Assembly: GCA_900772425.1 (NCBI GenBank)
Contig: CAAHEK010000222.1
Coordinates: 1-7,530, forward strand
Direction: 5' to 3'
DNA length: 7,530 nucleotides
Source: an uncultured Lachnospira sp.
GTDB taxonomy: Bacteria > Bacillota > Clostridia > Lachnospirales > Lachnospiraceae
A program made the translations under genes and the position numbers. Numbering within the stretch: position 1 is the first letter of the stretch; every line of letters starts with the position of its first letter. The notes under the pieces are model-generated. The model saw only the letters and a list, made by a program, of their open reading frames with translations, searched no databases and was not told the DNA's origin. This document shows positions 1 to 6,595 of this stretch, in pieces.

Positions 1-388
1 GTCCGTAATATTTTCCTGCTCCATGCTTCATGTTTCGCGCAAAAAGCACCCTTGGATAAGCTTCACCAAGGGTAACTTTAATAAACGGATAACTCTTATC
101 ATCTTTAAGCATAGTGTTATATTTAGGTCTGTGCTCCTTAATAAGGTTACACTCTAAAACCAGTGCTTCAAGCTCTGAATCCGTAATTATATATTCAAAA
201 TATTCTATATGCGAAACCATCTGCACTATCTTAGGCGAATGATTCCTGCTGCTCTGAAAATACTGTCTTACCCTGTTTTTAAGACTTATAGCCTTTCCAA
301 CATATATTATATTGTCAAAGCGGTCATGCATTATGTACACTCCCGGTTTTGCCGGAAGCTTCTTTAACTCTTCTTCAATATCAAACAT
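1..388 (-). CDS. uvrC: UvrABC excinuclease subunit C, N-terminal part (runs off left edge)
   Basis: UvrC is the nuclease subunit of nucleotide excision repair; it cuts the damaged strand on both sides of a lesion after UvrA and UvrB have marked it. About 129 codons are visible, so only the N-terminal fifth of a roughly 600-residue protein is present. The translation begins [20 protein letters not shown] and carries a complete GIY-YIG nuclease domain: GVY at 16-18, IIYVGKA at 27-33, Arg39 in LKNRVRQYF, and the SELEALVLE segment with the likely metal-binding Glu74, followed by IKEHRPKYN and [11 protein letters not shown]. Tyr29, Lys32, Arg39 and Tyr43 match the known catalytic pattern of the family. 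The start is the ATG at 388-386, preceded by an AGGAGA Shine-Dalgarno sequence about 11 bases upstream. It lies 33 bp after the transglutaminase-like gene with no terminator between them, so it is probably the next gene of the same operon. The identification is firm; the rest of the gene is outside the window. Confidence 0.95.
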   Translation of the reverse strand, partial: MFDIEEELKKLPAKPGVYIMHDRFDNIIYVGKAISLKNRVRQYFQSSRNHSPKIVQMVSHIEYFEYIITDSELEALVLECNLIKEHRPKYNTMLKDDKSYPFIKVTLGEAYPRVLFARNMKHGAGKYYG

Positions 389-421
389 ATCTGTGGCAAT
401 CTCCTGTGTTATATACAAGCC

Positions 422-2704
422 TTACAGGCATTTTATATATTTTAACACAAATCTGCCAAATGTATTCTGTTTTTCATACACATATTTTCTGATATTGCCG
501 GCACAATCTGACACAATCTTATAATCATGCGGATTAACATCTTTTTCATTACTAAATTTCACTTTTAAAATAACGTCCATACAGCCTGTAATATCTGCTT
601 CTGCAAGTCTTCTGTCCATAGCGGCAAGCTTTCTTGCATACCTCTCATACTCCATATTATTTAACCGTTTGTACCCAAGAATAATCAGCAGTTTTTCAAT
701 ATACTCATAAAGCTCAAATATATTACTATTCTCAAGTCTTCTCTTATGCATTCTATATCTTACTGCAAATATTATAATTACAGACAATATTATAAAGAAT
801 ACAAAAACAGTAATTACCACACCTATTCCGGCTCTCTTACTATTCTGCCCTGAATCGTCTTTATTATCTGTAATCCCTGTCTGGCTGTCAGGTGTTTGTG
901 TATCTTCTGTAATGCTGTCTGATTCTGATGCATCATTTTTCTGTGATGAAGCTGCACTATCACTTGAGGCTTCTGTTACGGTCTGTCTCTCTTCATTTCT
1001 GTCTGACTGCGTTCCTGAATTTCTGTTGCTTGTATCTGTCTGCTGGATATAGTCTGTATATCCGGGAGTAACGTCTATTGTAAGCCAGCCATATCCATCT
1101 ATGTATATCTCAGTCCATGCGTGCGCCTCGCTGTCGAGTACGTCAAATGTGTAAATATCATATTGGTATTTTCCAACCGTATTGACACCGGTCCAGCTGT
1201 TATTTATCTTTTCCGGCGAAACCGAATATCCTTCACAGTATCTTGCAGGAACTCCTGCGTATCTGAACATCATGGTTGCCGCCGTAGCAAAATATGTACA
1301 ATAACCCTTTTTATTAGTCTCAAGAAAATACTGTACAAAATCCCTGCCCTTAGGTGTCCTTCCCGGAGCCAGGGAATATTGGTAATTATCGGCGAAGAAT
1401 TTTCTTATATATTCTGCATACTCCAATATATCCAATGCAGAGTCTAACTTTCTCTCACCGATTATATTGTTTAATGTATCATTCAGTTCCTCCGGAACAC
1501 CAAGATAAGTCTTATATACCCTTTCCTCATATCCGGCATATTCTAAAACTCCCGGAGAAGCTAATCTTTTAACTTCCTCAAATGCATTATAATTCTTATT
1601 TTTTAAAATATATGCATGTCTGCTTTCAGTACCATCGCTGCTGTTAATACTGTATCTATATGTCTGAAATATGTCTTCAATCTTTGACGGATTTTCCGGT
1701 GCTATTATTGATGCATATCTGTCTCTTGTTAAATATACCGTATGAAGTGTTGAAAGTATCCTGCCTTCATCTATTCGCATCTTATAATTCTCATTATCCC
1801 AGTAATTATCCTTGTACTTGTACTCTGCCCCAACATATATTTTAAAATATTGTCTTTCACCTGTATTCTGTGTTGTAATCTGTGCAAGCGGCTCATTATT
1901 AACCTCAATTCTGTCGAACTTTCCAAGCTCACCGTTGCTGACTCCCGAATTACCGACTACATCCTGTCTTAACTTTCCTTCCATTGCATCATTTGCAATT
2001 TCATAGGCCTTATCAAAAATCTCCGGTTTGGAGTAAGAATTTTCTCCTGCAAATACATTCACAAGAATTACACTTATAATACAAATCGCAAATGAAATAT
2101 ACCCTGATACCGACATTTTTTCTTTTTTGTTAAGTGCCGCAACCCCAAATACAAAAAACACAGCAAGCATAAATGAAACCTTATGCGGAATTATAAGTCC
2201 GGTGATAAAAAGTGTCATAAATGGTAATTCCAGAACAACAGCCACTAATATGCTTCTTATGTACATTACATTCATACATACCAGAAATGCCACAATAAAT
2301 GTTATAAAAACCAGCAATGCCATAAGTGGAGAAAGAAATCCCTGCCTGCCTTTCACTGCTGTAAAGCCTATATTGGGAAGTTCTATGCTCCCTTTACTTT
2401 TAATAAGAAACTCTTCATTAAGTGCCTGTATAAGACTTCTCAAGCCTGCAAGCAGCTTTGTTCTCTCAACTATTACCACAACTGTTGTTAACAGTATAAT
2501 TCCGGAAGTAATGAATAATGGCATTTTCCCTTTCATGCTGAATACAACAACAAATATACAGCAGAAAATGACTGCACCCAGATATACCGGCATAAGCCTT
2601 GAATCTGAAAATACAGTCAATAACGGAATACTAATTATTCCAATTGTTCCAATTAATGCTAATAGATATTTATATAATATATCCAGTCCTTTTTTTAATC
2701 TCAT
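422..2704 (-). CDS. Membrane-anchored transglutaminase-like (TGase core) protein
   Basis: A 760-residue membrane protein with an outside transglutaminase-like (papain-fold) domain. About seven hydrophobic segments fill the first 220 residues (roughly 12-32, 37-56, 63-80, 126-146, 151-172, 176-191 and 200-218). A large hydrophilic region follows, with the transglutaminase core at about 425-550. The Cys-His-Asp triad is intact: Cys469 in KKGYCTYFA, His528 in SEAHAWTEIY and Asp544 in LTIDVTPG. Residues 556-624 form a low-complexity Ser/Thr/Asp/Gln/Asn linker, followed by a membrane segment at about 625-649, a basic stop (RYRMHKRR) and a cytoplasmic helical tail of about 100 residues that resembles the DUF4129-type C-terminus of this family. 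Such proteins usually sit beside MoxR and DUF58 genes, as here. They may cleave or crosslink peptide bonds at the envelope, but the substrate is unknown. The start ATG lies 12 bp after the DUF58 stop with a short GGGG ribosome-binding site. Family assignment is strong; the enzymatic activity is inferred from the intact triad. Confidence 0.9.
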   Translation of the reverse strand: MRLKKGLDILYKYLLALIGTIGIISIPLLTVFSDSRLMPVYLGAVIFCCIFVVVFSMKGKMPLFITSGIILLTTVVVIVERTKLLAGLRSLIQALNEEFLIKSKGSIELPNIGFTAVKGRQGFLSPLMALLVFITFIVAFLVCMNVMYIRSILVAVVLELPFMTLFITGLIIPHKVSFMLAVFFVFGVAALNKKEKMSVSGYISFAICIISVILVNVFAGENSYSKPEIFDKAYEIANDAMEGKLRQDVVGNSGVSNGELGKFDRIEVNNEPLAQITTQNTGERQYFKIYVGAEYKYKDNYWDNENYKMRIDEGRILSTLHTVYLTRDRYASIIAPENPSKIEDIFQTYRYSINSSDGTESRHAYILKNKNYNAFEEVKRLASPGVLEYAGYEERVYKTYLGVPEELNDTLNNIIGERKLDSALDILEYAEYIRKFFADNYQYSLAPGRTPKGRDFVQYFLETNKKGYCTYFATAATMMFRYAGVPARYCEGYSVSPEKINNSWTGVNTVGKYQYDIYTFDVLDSEAHAWTEIYIDGYGWLTIDVTPGYTDYIQQTDTSNRNSGTQSDRNEERQTVTEASSDSAASSQKNDASESDSITEDTQTPDSQTGITDNKDDSGQNSKRAGIGVVITVFVFFIILSVIIIFAVRYRMHKRRLENSNIFELYEYIEKLLIILGYKRLNNMEYERYARKLAAMDRRLAEADITGCMDVILKVKFSNEKDVNPHDYKIVSDCAGNIRKYVYEKQNTFGRFVLKYIKCL

Positions 2705-2716
2705 TAATCTGCCCCA

Positions 2717-3799
2717 TTAATCTTTATTAAGAACATTTATTACTTTAAATTTACTTCCCATTTTTTCCTCCAGATAGTCCGATGCCGTTATTATTATCGG
2801 TCTGTTATCGTACTCATCCTCATAACCCAGCCTATCAAGCATTGTATTAAGCTTATCATCATTACCCTTAATACAGCCTATAGTCATGACATCTATTATA
2901 GCTTTATCAAGCTCTGCCAGATAAGAAAAATGCATTGTCTCCATACGGTTATTTTTCTCATTCCACACTATGTAGGATGCCGGCAGACGGCTGTTACAAT
3001 ATTTGACTCCCACCGAATATGCAACACTATATATCTTATCCAGTACATCACGATTACCCTTAATACTGTTATATAACAAATCTACAATAATCAGATTACA
3101 TCTTTCCACACCCCTGCTGTACTGCTTAACAATGTAATTATCTTCCGGCTGCATGCTGCTTAGCTTCCAGTGAATATGCCTGTAGTCATCACCATCCTGA
3201 TATTCCCTTAAATCTGTTATTTCTTCATTATTCCCAAGATAATCTATACTTTCTTCAGGCTCAATGCTTGCATTGGTTATGCCTTCCGGTACATCCTTTG
3301 GATAACCTTCGTATATTTCCGGCATAACAGCAACCTTTACTTCCCCGAAATATTTTCTTACGCTGTTAAATAATTTAAGGTAATCATATGACTTAAGAAG
3401 CCCTGTCTCTATCTTCATTATTCCGCAATGCTTAGGTGTAATTGTAATTCTATCGGATAACTTATCCCTGAATGTAGCAAAATTTACCTTATGCGAATAT
3501 AACTTATCATCCTCAGAATAACTTTCAACCAGTTCAAGCTCACTTTCTGACAAATATATTGGCAGGCGGTTCACAGTTTCTATATTGATTACAGCATTAT
3601 CCTTTAACAATATCATATCTTTTGAAGGGTTCATCCGTATTCTGAGTCCTATCTTTGACAATATGAATAACACAAGTGATATTAACGGAATAACTATCAT
3701 CAACATAAGCAGCATATAAAACTGATAATCTACATACAGAATATTAAGTGCAATGATTCCTAATATACATATTGCGTATATAAATTTGCGTCTTTTCAT
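2717..3799 (-). CDS. DUF58 domain-containing protein
   Basis: A 360-residue protein with two closely spaced membrane segments at the N-terminus (about 6-24 and 27-48), then a hydrophilic region that should face the cytoplasm. The DUF58 signature is clear at 197-215: LREYQDGDDYRHIHWK, with the Arg-x-Tyr and His-x-His-Trp-Lys pattern typical of the family. It is followed by VKQYSRGVERCNLIIVDLL (224-242), which resembles the first strand of a von Willebrand A-like fold. DUF58 proteins are almost always encoded beside a MoxR ATPase and are thought to be its partner or substrate; their biochemical role is not established. The start ATG overlaps the MoxR stop by 4 bp (ATGA), which suggests translational coupling, and a GGAG ribosome-binding site lies 9 bases upstream inside the MoxR gene. 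The length is slightly below the usual 380-430 residues, but no conserved part appears missing. Confidence 0.9.
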   Translation of the reverse strand: MKRRKFIYAICILGIIALNILYVDYQFYMLLMLMIVIPLISLVLFILSKIGLRIRMNPSKDMILLKDNAVINIETVNRLPIYLSESELELVESYSEDDKLYSHKVNFATFRDKLSDRITITPKHCGIMKIETGLLKSYDYLKLFNSVRKYFGEVKVAVMPEIYEGYPKDVPEGITNASIEPEESIDYLGNNEEITDLREYQDGDDYRHIHWKLSSMQPEDNYIVKQYSRGVERCNLIIVDLLYNSIKGNRDVLDKIYSVAYSVGVKYCNSRLPASYIVWNEKNNRMETMHFSYLAELDKAIIDVMTIGCIKGNDDKLNTMLDRLGYEDEYDNRPIIITASDYLEEKMGSKFKVINVLNKD

Positions 3800-4752
3800 A
3801 TATTAAGCTCCGGCATTGATACATTCTTCATTATATTTTCCAAGACTCCTGTTGCAGTCACATTCCCTCTTGAAATATCTGTATTCAACAATATTCTGTG
3901 AGCAACAGTGTCATATATTACATTCTGTATATCTGACGGAAGAACATACTCATTGCCACGTAAAAATGCCTCCGCCTTTGCCATACCAATTACTGCAATA
4001 CTTCCTCTAGGACTTACTCCCTGCTTTATTGCATCATCTTCCCTTGTCGCCTTCGCTATTTCCGCCACATATCTGTAAATGCTGTCATCAACATGTATAT
4101 TATCTACACACTCCCTAATCTGCTCTAATTCTCCATCCTCTAAGACCTTTTCGGAGTTAACCCTGTTCTGGTTATTACCCTGCTTGGATTTCATAATATT
4201 AACTTCGTCTTCCAATGTAGGATATCCCATGCTTAAGCACACCATAAATCTGTCAAGCTGAGATTCCGGAAGCTTCTGTGTTCCAACTGAGCCATATGGA
4301 TTCTGTGTAGCTATAACAACAAATGGCTGTGGAAGCTCATATGTTTTTCCATCAATACTGACACTATTCTCCTCCATTACCTGAAGCAGCGCAGACTGTG
4401 TTTTAGGCGATGTTCTGTTAATCTCATCTGCAAGAAGGATATTACACATCGCAGCACCCTCTTTATATTCAAACTTGTTAGTCGCCCTGTTATACATATT
4501 AAAACCTGTTAAGTCAGATGGCATAATATCCGGTGTAAACTGCACTCTGTTACATTTAAGTCCTAGTGCCTTAGAAAATGAAAGTGCCATAGTGGTCTTT
4601 CCAACGCCCGGAATATCATCAAGTAAAACATGTCCCCTTGCTAATACAGCCATGAACACCTTGCAGATTGCATCGTCCTTTCCCCTTACCGACTTCTTAA
4701 CTTCTTTTAATATCTGCTTAGACTTTTTTAACATCTCCACTCTGTTATCCAT
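3796..4752 (-). CDS. MoxR-family AAA+ ATPase
   Basis: A 318-residue cytoplasmic ATPase of the MoxR branch of the AAA+ superfamily, a usual length for the family. Visible motifs in order are Walker A (DIPGVGKTT, 46-54), the MoxR-typical QFTPDIMPSDLTG (71-83), Walker B (ILLADEINR, 105-113), the PKTQSALLQVMEE helix (116-128), sensor 1 (VIATQNP, 146-152), the LPESQLDRF arginine-finger region (161-169, Arg168) and sensor 2 (GVSPRGS, 245-251, Arg249). MoxR proteins are thought to act as chaperone-like machines that mature or remodel partner proteins, here probably the DUF58 and transglutaminase-like products encoded directly downstream. The start ATG has an AAAGGGG ribosome-binding site 7 bases upstream, 31 bp after the anti-sigma gene; its stop overlaps the DUF58 start. 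All key ATPase residues are present, so the enzyme should be active. The family is certain; the target is inferred from gene order. Confidence 0.95.
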   Translation of the reverse strand: MDNRVEMLKKSKQILKEVKKSVRGKDDAICKVFMAVLARGHVLLDDIPGVGKTTMALSFSKALGLKCNRVQFTPDIMPSDLTGFNMYNRATNKFEYKEGAAMCNILLADEINRTSPKTQSALLQVMEENSVSIDGKTYELPQPFVVIATQNPYGSVGTQKLPESQLDRFMVCLSMGYPTLEDEVNIMKSKQGNNQNRVNSEKVLEDGELEQIRECVDNIHVDDSIYRYVAEIAKATREDDAIKQGVSPRGSIAVIGMAKAEAFLRGNEYVLPSDIQNVIYDTVAHRILLNTDISRGNVTATGVLENIMKNVSMPELNI

Positions 4753-4783
4753 TGCAAGCCCCTTTCGTATGTTAACAAAATAA

Positions 4784-5752
4784 TCACCTGTAAATATCCT
4801 TTATATATGACAGTTGTGAGGTCTGAAAATACATCGCTTCATATGTTTTATTATCTGTGTTGCTTTCACCATCTACTGTATCCAGATAATTAACATATAC
4901 TACAATCATATTATCCATCAATATTATATTCTCATCGCTTATACATTCATCCACAATGTCACCATAATATTTAATATCCTCATTATAATCAGATAATCTC
5001 TTTGACATAACCTCAATGATATCCTGTTTAAGTTCTGCTATACCATTATCATAATCTGTTAAAATATCTTCCAATGTGAGAAATCTGTTATTATTTATAT
5101 CATAATTATAGCATATCGTCTTTGTGTTTGTGTATTCACTTCCATCAGTATTAACATTTCTTATTTTATAATTCTCGGTAATTCCTATAATATGTGAATA
5201 GCTGTTCTCGGTATAAGATAACGAAACCTGTGAAACTGTGTTAAGTTCTTTTCCGCTATATGTATTTTTAAGCTGGGCTAATCTGTTGCTGTCCTTAGTT
5301 TCAAAAAATTCAGTAATATCCGCCAAATTGTTATTTCTATACATTATTTCAGGAATCTGATATACAAATCTTATCTTTCTTCCTTCTATAGTTTCCTCTT
5401 TTATGTAAGTTTTAGTTGAATATGTTCCATAATTTCCTAATTTGCCATACTGGGTGTTACTAATATTATCAATACTGCTGCTGTCATTATTGCTGTTAAG
5501 TGGTGTAAGTCCTGATGGATTCTTTTTCTCGAGGGATGGAACATAATTATTAACTGCTATTATGACTGCTGCCGCAGCAACTACAACACCCACAAATGAT
5601 ACAGCTTTACCGAAGTTAATTCTCCTGCTTGACTTAACACAATCAGTATATACTACATTATCTGCCTTTTTTTTAAACATTCCTGATTTGTCAAGAATAA
5701 TATCTATCTGTTCGTTTATAACCTTGTCACTTGGATATTTAATCTTACTCAT
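4784..5752 (-). CDS. RsiV-like membrane anti-sigma factor (DUF4163/DUF3298-like outer domain)
   Basis: A 322-residue single-pass membrane protein: a cytoplasmic part of about 48 residues, one hydrophobic segment at about 49-68, and an outside domain of about 250 residues. It directly follows an ECF sigma gene and overlaps it by 8 bp, the usual position of the cognate anti-sigma factor. The outer part begins with a low-complexity Asn/Ser linker (about 79-100). It then resembles the DUF4163 and DUF3298 domains of RsiV: KIRFVYQIPEI (126-136), CYNYDINNNRFLTLEDIL (214-231), which matches the family pattern of a 'YDL..GK.L.L.DL' turn, and ISDENIILMDNMIVVYVNY (271-289) near the end. The N-terminal part lacks the HxxxCxxC zinc motif of ZAS-type anti-sigma factors. 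In Bacillus subtilis RsiV binds lysozyme and is then cleaved, freeing SigV; a similar role here is an inference. The ATG is preceded by AAAGGAG inside the sigma gene. The call rests on domain-level resemblance read by eye plus gene position. Confidence 0.75.
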   Translation of the reverse strand: MSKIKYPSDKVINEQIDIILDKSGMFKKKADNVVYTDCVKSSRRINFGKAVSFVGVVVAAAAVIIAVNNYVPSLEKKNPSGLTPLNSNNDSSSIDNISNTQYGKLGNYGTYSTKTYIKEETIEGRKIRFVYQIPEIMYRNNNLADITEFFETKDSNRLAQLKNTYSGKELNTVSQVSLSYTENSYSHIIGITENYKIRNVNTDGSEYTNTKTICYNYDINNNRFLTLEDILTDYDNGIAELKQDIIEVMSKRLSDYNEDIKYYGDIVDECISDENIILMDNMIVVYVNYLDTVDGESNTDNKTYEAMYFQTSQLSYIKDIYR

Positions 5753-6308
5753 AGCCTTCCATCTCCTTTCTCATTTTTCTGACTATCGTATAATATCTGC
5801 TTTTAACTGTAGAACAGTTAATATTAAGCTTCATACTTATCTCATCAAATGTACACCCTTGTCTTGCCTTCATGTCGAATATATCTCTGTCCTCACTACT
5901 CTCTTTCTTTAGCAGGTTATCTATCCTCTCAAGTGTCATGCTTCCCATAACACTCTTCTCCACATCCGTTTTATCTTCTTCATCATAATCCTCTAAAATC
6001 TCTGTAAGGATATTCTCATGATGTCTTCTGCTTCTGTAATGGTCTATAACTTTATTGTCTGCAATCTTAATTAACCATGTTTTGAATGACGCTTTATTAT
6101 AATCAAAGGTCTTAAGACCATTTAACATGGATATAAAAGTTTCCTGAGTAAGGTCTAATGCAAGCTCTTCATCCTGTACCTTCATATATATTTCTTTATA
6201 TACCTTTTTATAGTACTTATTAATCAGTTCCGATGCCGCATCTCTGTCATTGTCATCCACAATCCGGCTTATAAGACCATTATCGGTCTCTATAAGCTTA
6301 AATTGCAT
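5745..6308 (-). CDS. ECF-family RNA polymerase sigma factor
   Basis: A 187-residue sigma-70-family factor of the extracytoplasmic-function type, which directs RNA polymerase to a small set of promoters when its anti-sigma factor lets go. Region 2 spans about 18-95 and includes ALDLTQETFISML (50-62) and the -10-binding stretch FKTWLIKIADNKVIDHYR (75-92). An acidic linker (about 104-118, EILEDYDEEDKTDVE) leads to region 4 at about 122-183, whose helix-turn-helix (CTFDEISMKLNINCSTVKSR, 152-171) would read the -35 element. No region 1.1 or 3 is present, as expected for the class. The start ATG has an AAGGGGTG ribosome-binding site 7 bases upstream. The stop lies 8 bp inside the anti-sigma gene, so the two are probably translated in a coupled way. 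It heads the operon, and an ECF-type promoter lies directly upstream, consistent with autoregulation. Confidence 0.93.
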   Translation of the reverse strand: MQFKLIETDNGLISRIVDDNDRDAASELINKYYKKVYKEIYMKVQDEELALDLTQETFISMLNGLKTFDYNKASFKTWLIKIADNKVIDHYRSRRHHENILTEILEDYDEEDKTDVEKSVMGSMTLERIDNLLKKESSEDRDIFDMKARQGCTFDEISMKLNINCSTVKSRYYTIVRKMRKEMEGYE

Positions 6309-6332
6309 ACCCTTTCACCCCTTCCTATCTCC

Positions 6333-6362
6333 TTATACGCAATCAATTCTATTTTAGTTTAA
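6333..6362 (-). promoter_or_regulatory. Candidate ECF (autoregulatory) promoter of the sigma operon
   Basis: On the minus strand TTAAAC (6362-6357) is followed after 17 bases by CGTATAA (6339-6333). Known ECF promoters of the SigW/SigM/SigV type in Bacillus read TGAAAC, 16-17 bases, CGTA or CGTC, so this site differs by one base in the -35 and keeps the CGTA core. Transcription would start near 6325-6328, leaving a short leader of about 17-20 bases that still contains the AAGGGGTG ribosome-binding site (6323-6316). Position just before an ECF sigma gene fits autoregulation. This is a pattern match by eye; AT-rich DNA gives some chance matches. Confidence 0.55.
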
Positions 6363-6397
6363 CCTATTTAAAAATTTTCAGAAAATATAATTTCCCC

Positions 6398-6433
6398 GAA
6401 TATTCTCCTGAATATTTTCATGAACATTCAGAT
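6398..6433. repeat. Three tandem 12-bp direct repeats, possible operator
   Basis: On the plus strand three units follow without gaps: GAATATTCTCCT (6398-6409), GAATATTTTCAT (6410-6421) and GAACATTCAGAT (6422-6433). Each starts GAAyATT. The first unit contains the palindrome GAATATTC, and units two and three together hold an imperfect inverted repeat, TGAATATT/AACATTCA (6409-6430). The array lies between the distal housekeeping promoter and the ECF promoter, where a regulator binding site would be sensible. No known operator consensus is matched with confidence. Confidence 0.4.
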
Positions 6434-6451
6434 ACAAAACCTCATCACAAC

Positions 6452-6502
6452 AAAAAATGGTTATGCGCAGTTATATAAACAATATAACCATGCATAACCA
6501 TT
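6452..6502 (-). terminator. Rho-independent terminator of the alcohol dehydrogenase gene
   Basis: Read on the minus strand, AATGGTTATGC (6502-6492) pairs perfectly with GCATAACCATT (6466-6456). Inside this an A-C mismatch and two G-U pairs lead to a second perfect arm, GTTATAT (6488-6482) with ATATAAC (6476-6470), closing a 5-base loop. The result is a stem of about 21 positions with one mismatch, followed by six T residues (6457-6452). It lies about 93 bases after the dehydrogenase stop. The stem is AU-rich but long. There is no T run on the plus-strand side, so it should act in this direction only. Confidence 0.75.
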
Positions 6503-6509
6503 CTGTCAA
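6481..6509 (-). promoter_or_regulatory. Candidate housekeeping (sigma-A type) promoter, overlapping the terminator
   Basis: On the minus strand TTGACA (6509-6504) is followed after exactly 17 bases by TATATT (6486-6481). That is a perfect -35 and a -10 with one mismatch to TATAAT. Transcription would begin near 6474-6480, in the loop or descending arm of the terminator hairpin, so transcripts from this promoter would lack the first arm and escape termination. It would give the sigma operon a basal promoter with a leader of about 165 bases. Confidence 0.6.
6484..6501. repeat. Direct repeat ATAACCAT in the promoter spacer, with an inverted third copy
   Basis: ATAACCAT occurs at 6484-6491 and again at 6494-6501 on the plus strand, 10 bp apart and so on the same face of the helix. 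An inverted copy, ATGGTTAT, lies at 6457-6464. The two direct copies fill the spacer between the -35 and -10 of the candidate promoter at 6481-6509. The layout could be an operator for a repressor, or simply a by-product of the terminator stem. Confidence 0.35.
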
Positions 6510-6595
6510 TCAATTCAGAATACAAAATATACTTTTACTGTATAAATGTAAACTATGTACAAATCTTAATTATCTTCTATCTATGACAATATTAA

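Larger units (their letters stand above)
6309..6595. other. Intergenic regulatory region between alcohol dehydrogenase and sigma operon
   Basis: This 287-bp AT-rich stretch has no credible gene on either strand. From right to left it holds an untranslated tail of the dehydrogenase transcript (6595-6510) with no clear structure, the terminator and overlapping housekeeping promoter (6509-6452), the tandem 12-bp repeats (6433-6398), the ECF-type promoter (6362-6333) and the sigma ribosome-binding site (6323-6316). I see no riboswitch or tRNA. Confidence 0.8.

Noticed and set aside
2127..2720. Plus-strand open frame of 197 codons opposite the membrane part of the transglutaminase-like gene
   Set aside because: It is fully antisense to a well-supported gene, its composition looks like the mirror of hydrophobic codons, it has no recognisable domain, and it crosses the start of the real gene.
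6398..6430. Resemblance of the alternating GAA/TTC units to a eukaryotic heat-shock element or a LexA box
   Set aside because: Heat-shock elements do not apply in bacteria, and the spacing does not fit the GAAC-N4-GTTC LexA pattern of Firmicutes.
6510..6595. Possible structured RNA or second terminator in the dehydrogenase 3' tail
   Set aside because: Only short, weak AT-rich inverted repeats are present (for example TGTA/TACA near 6546-6560), with no T run or convincing stem.
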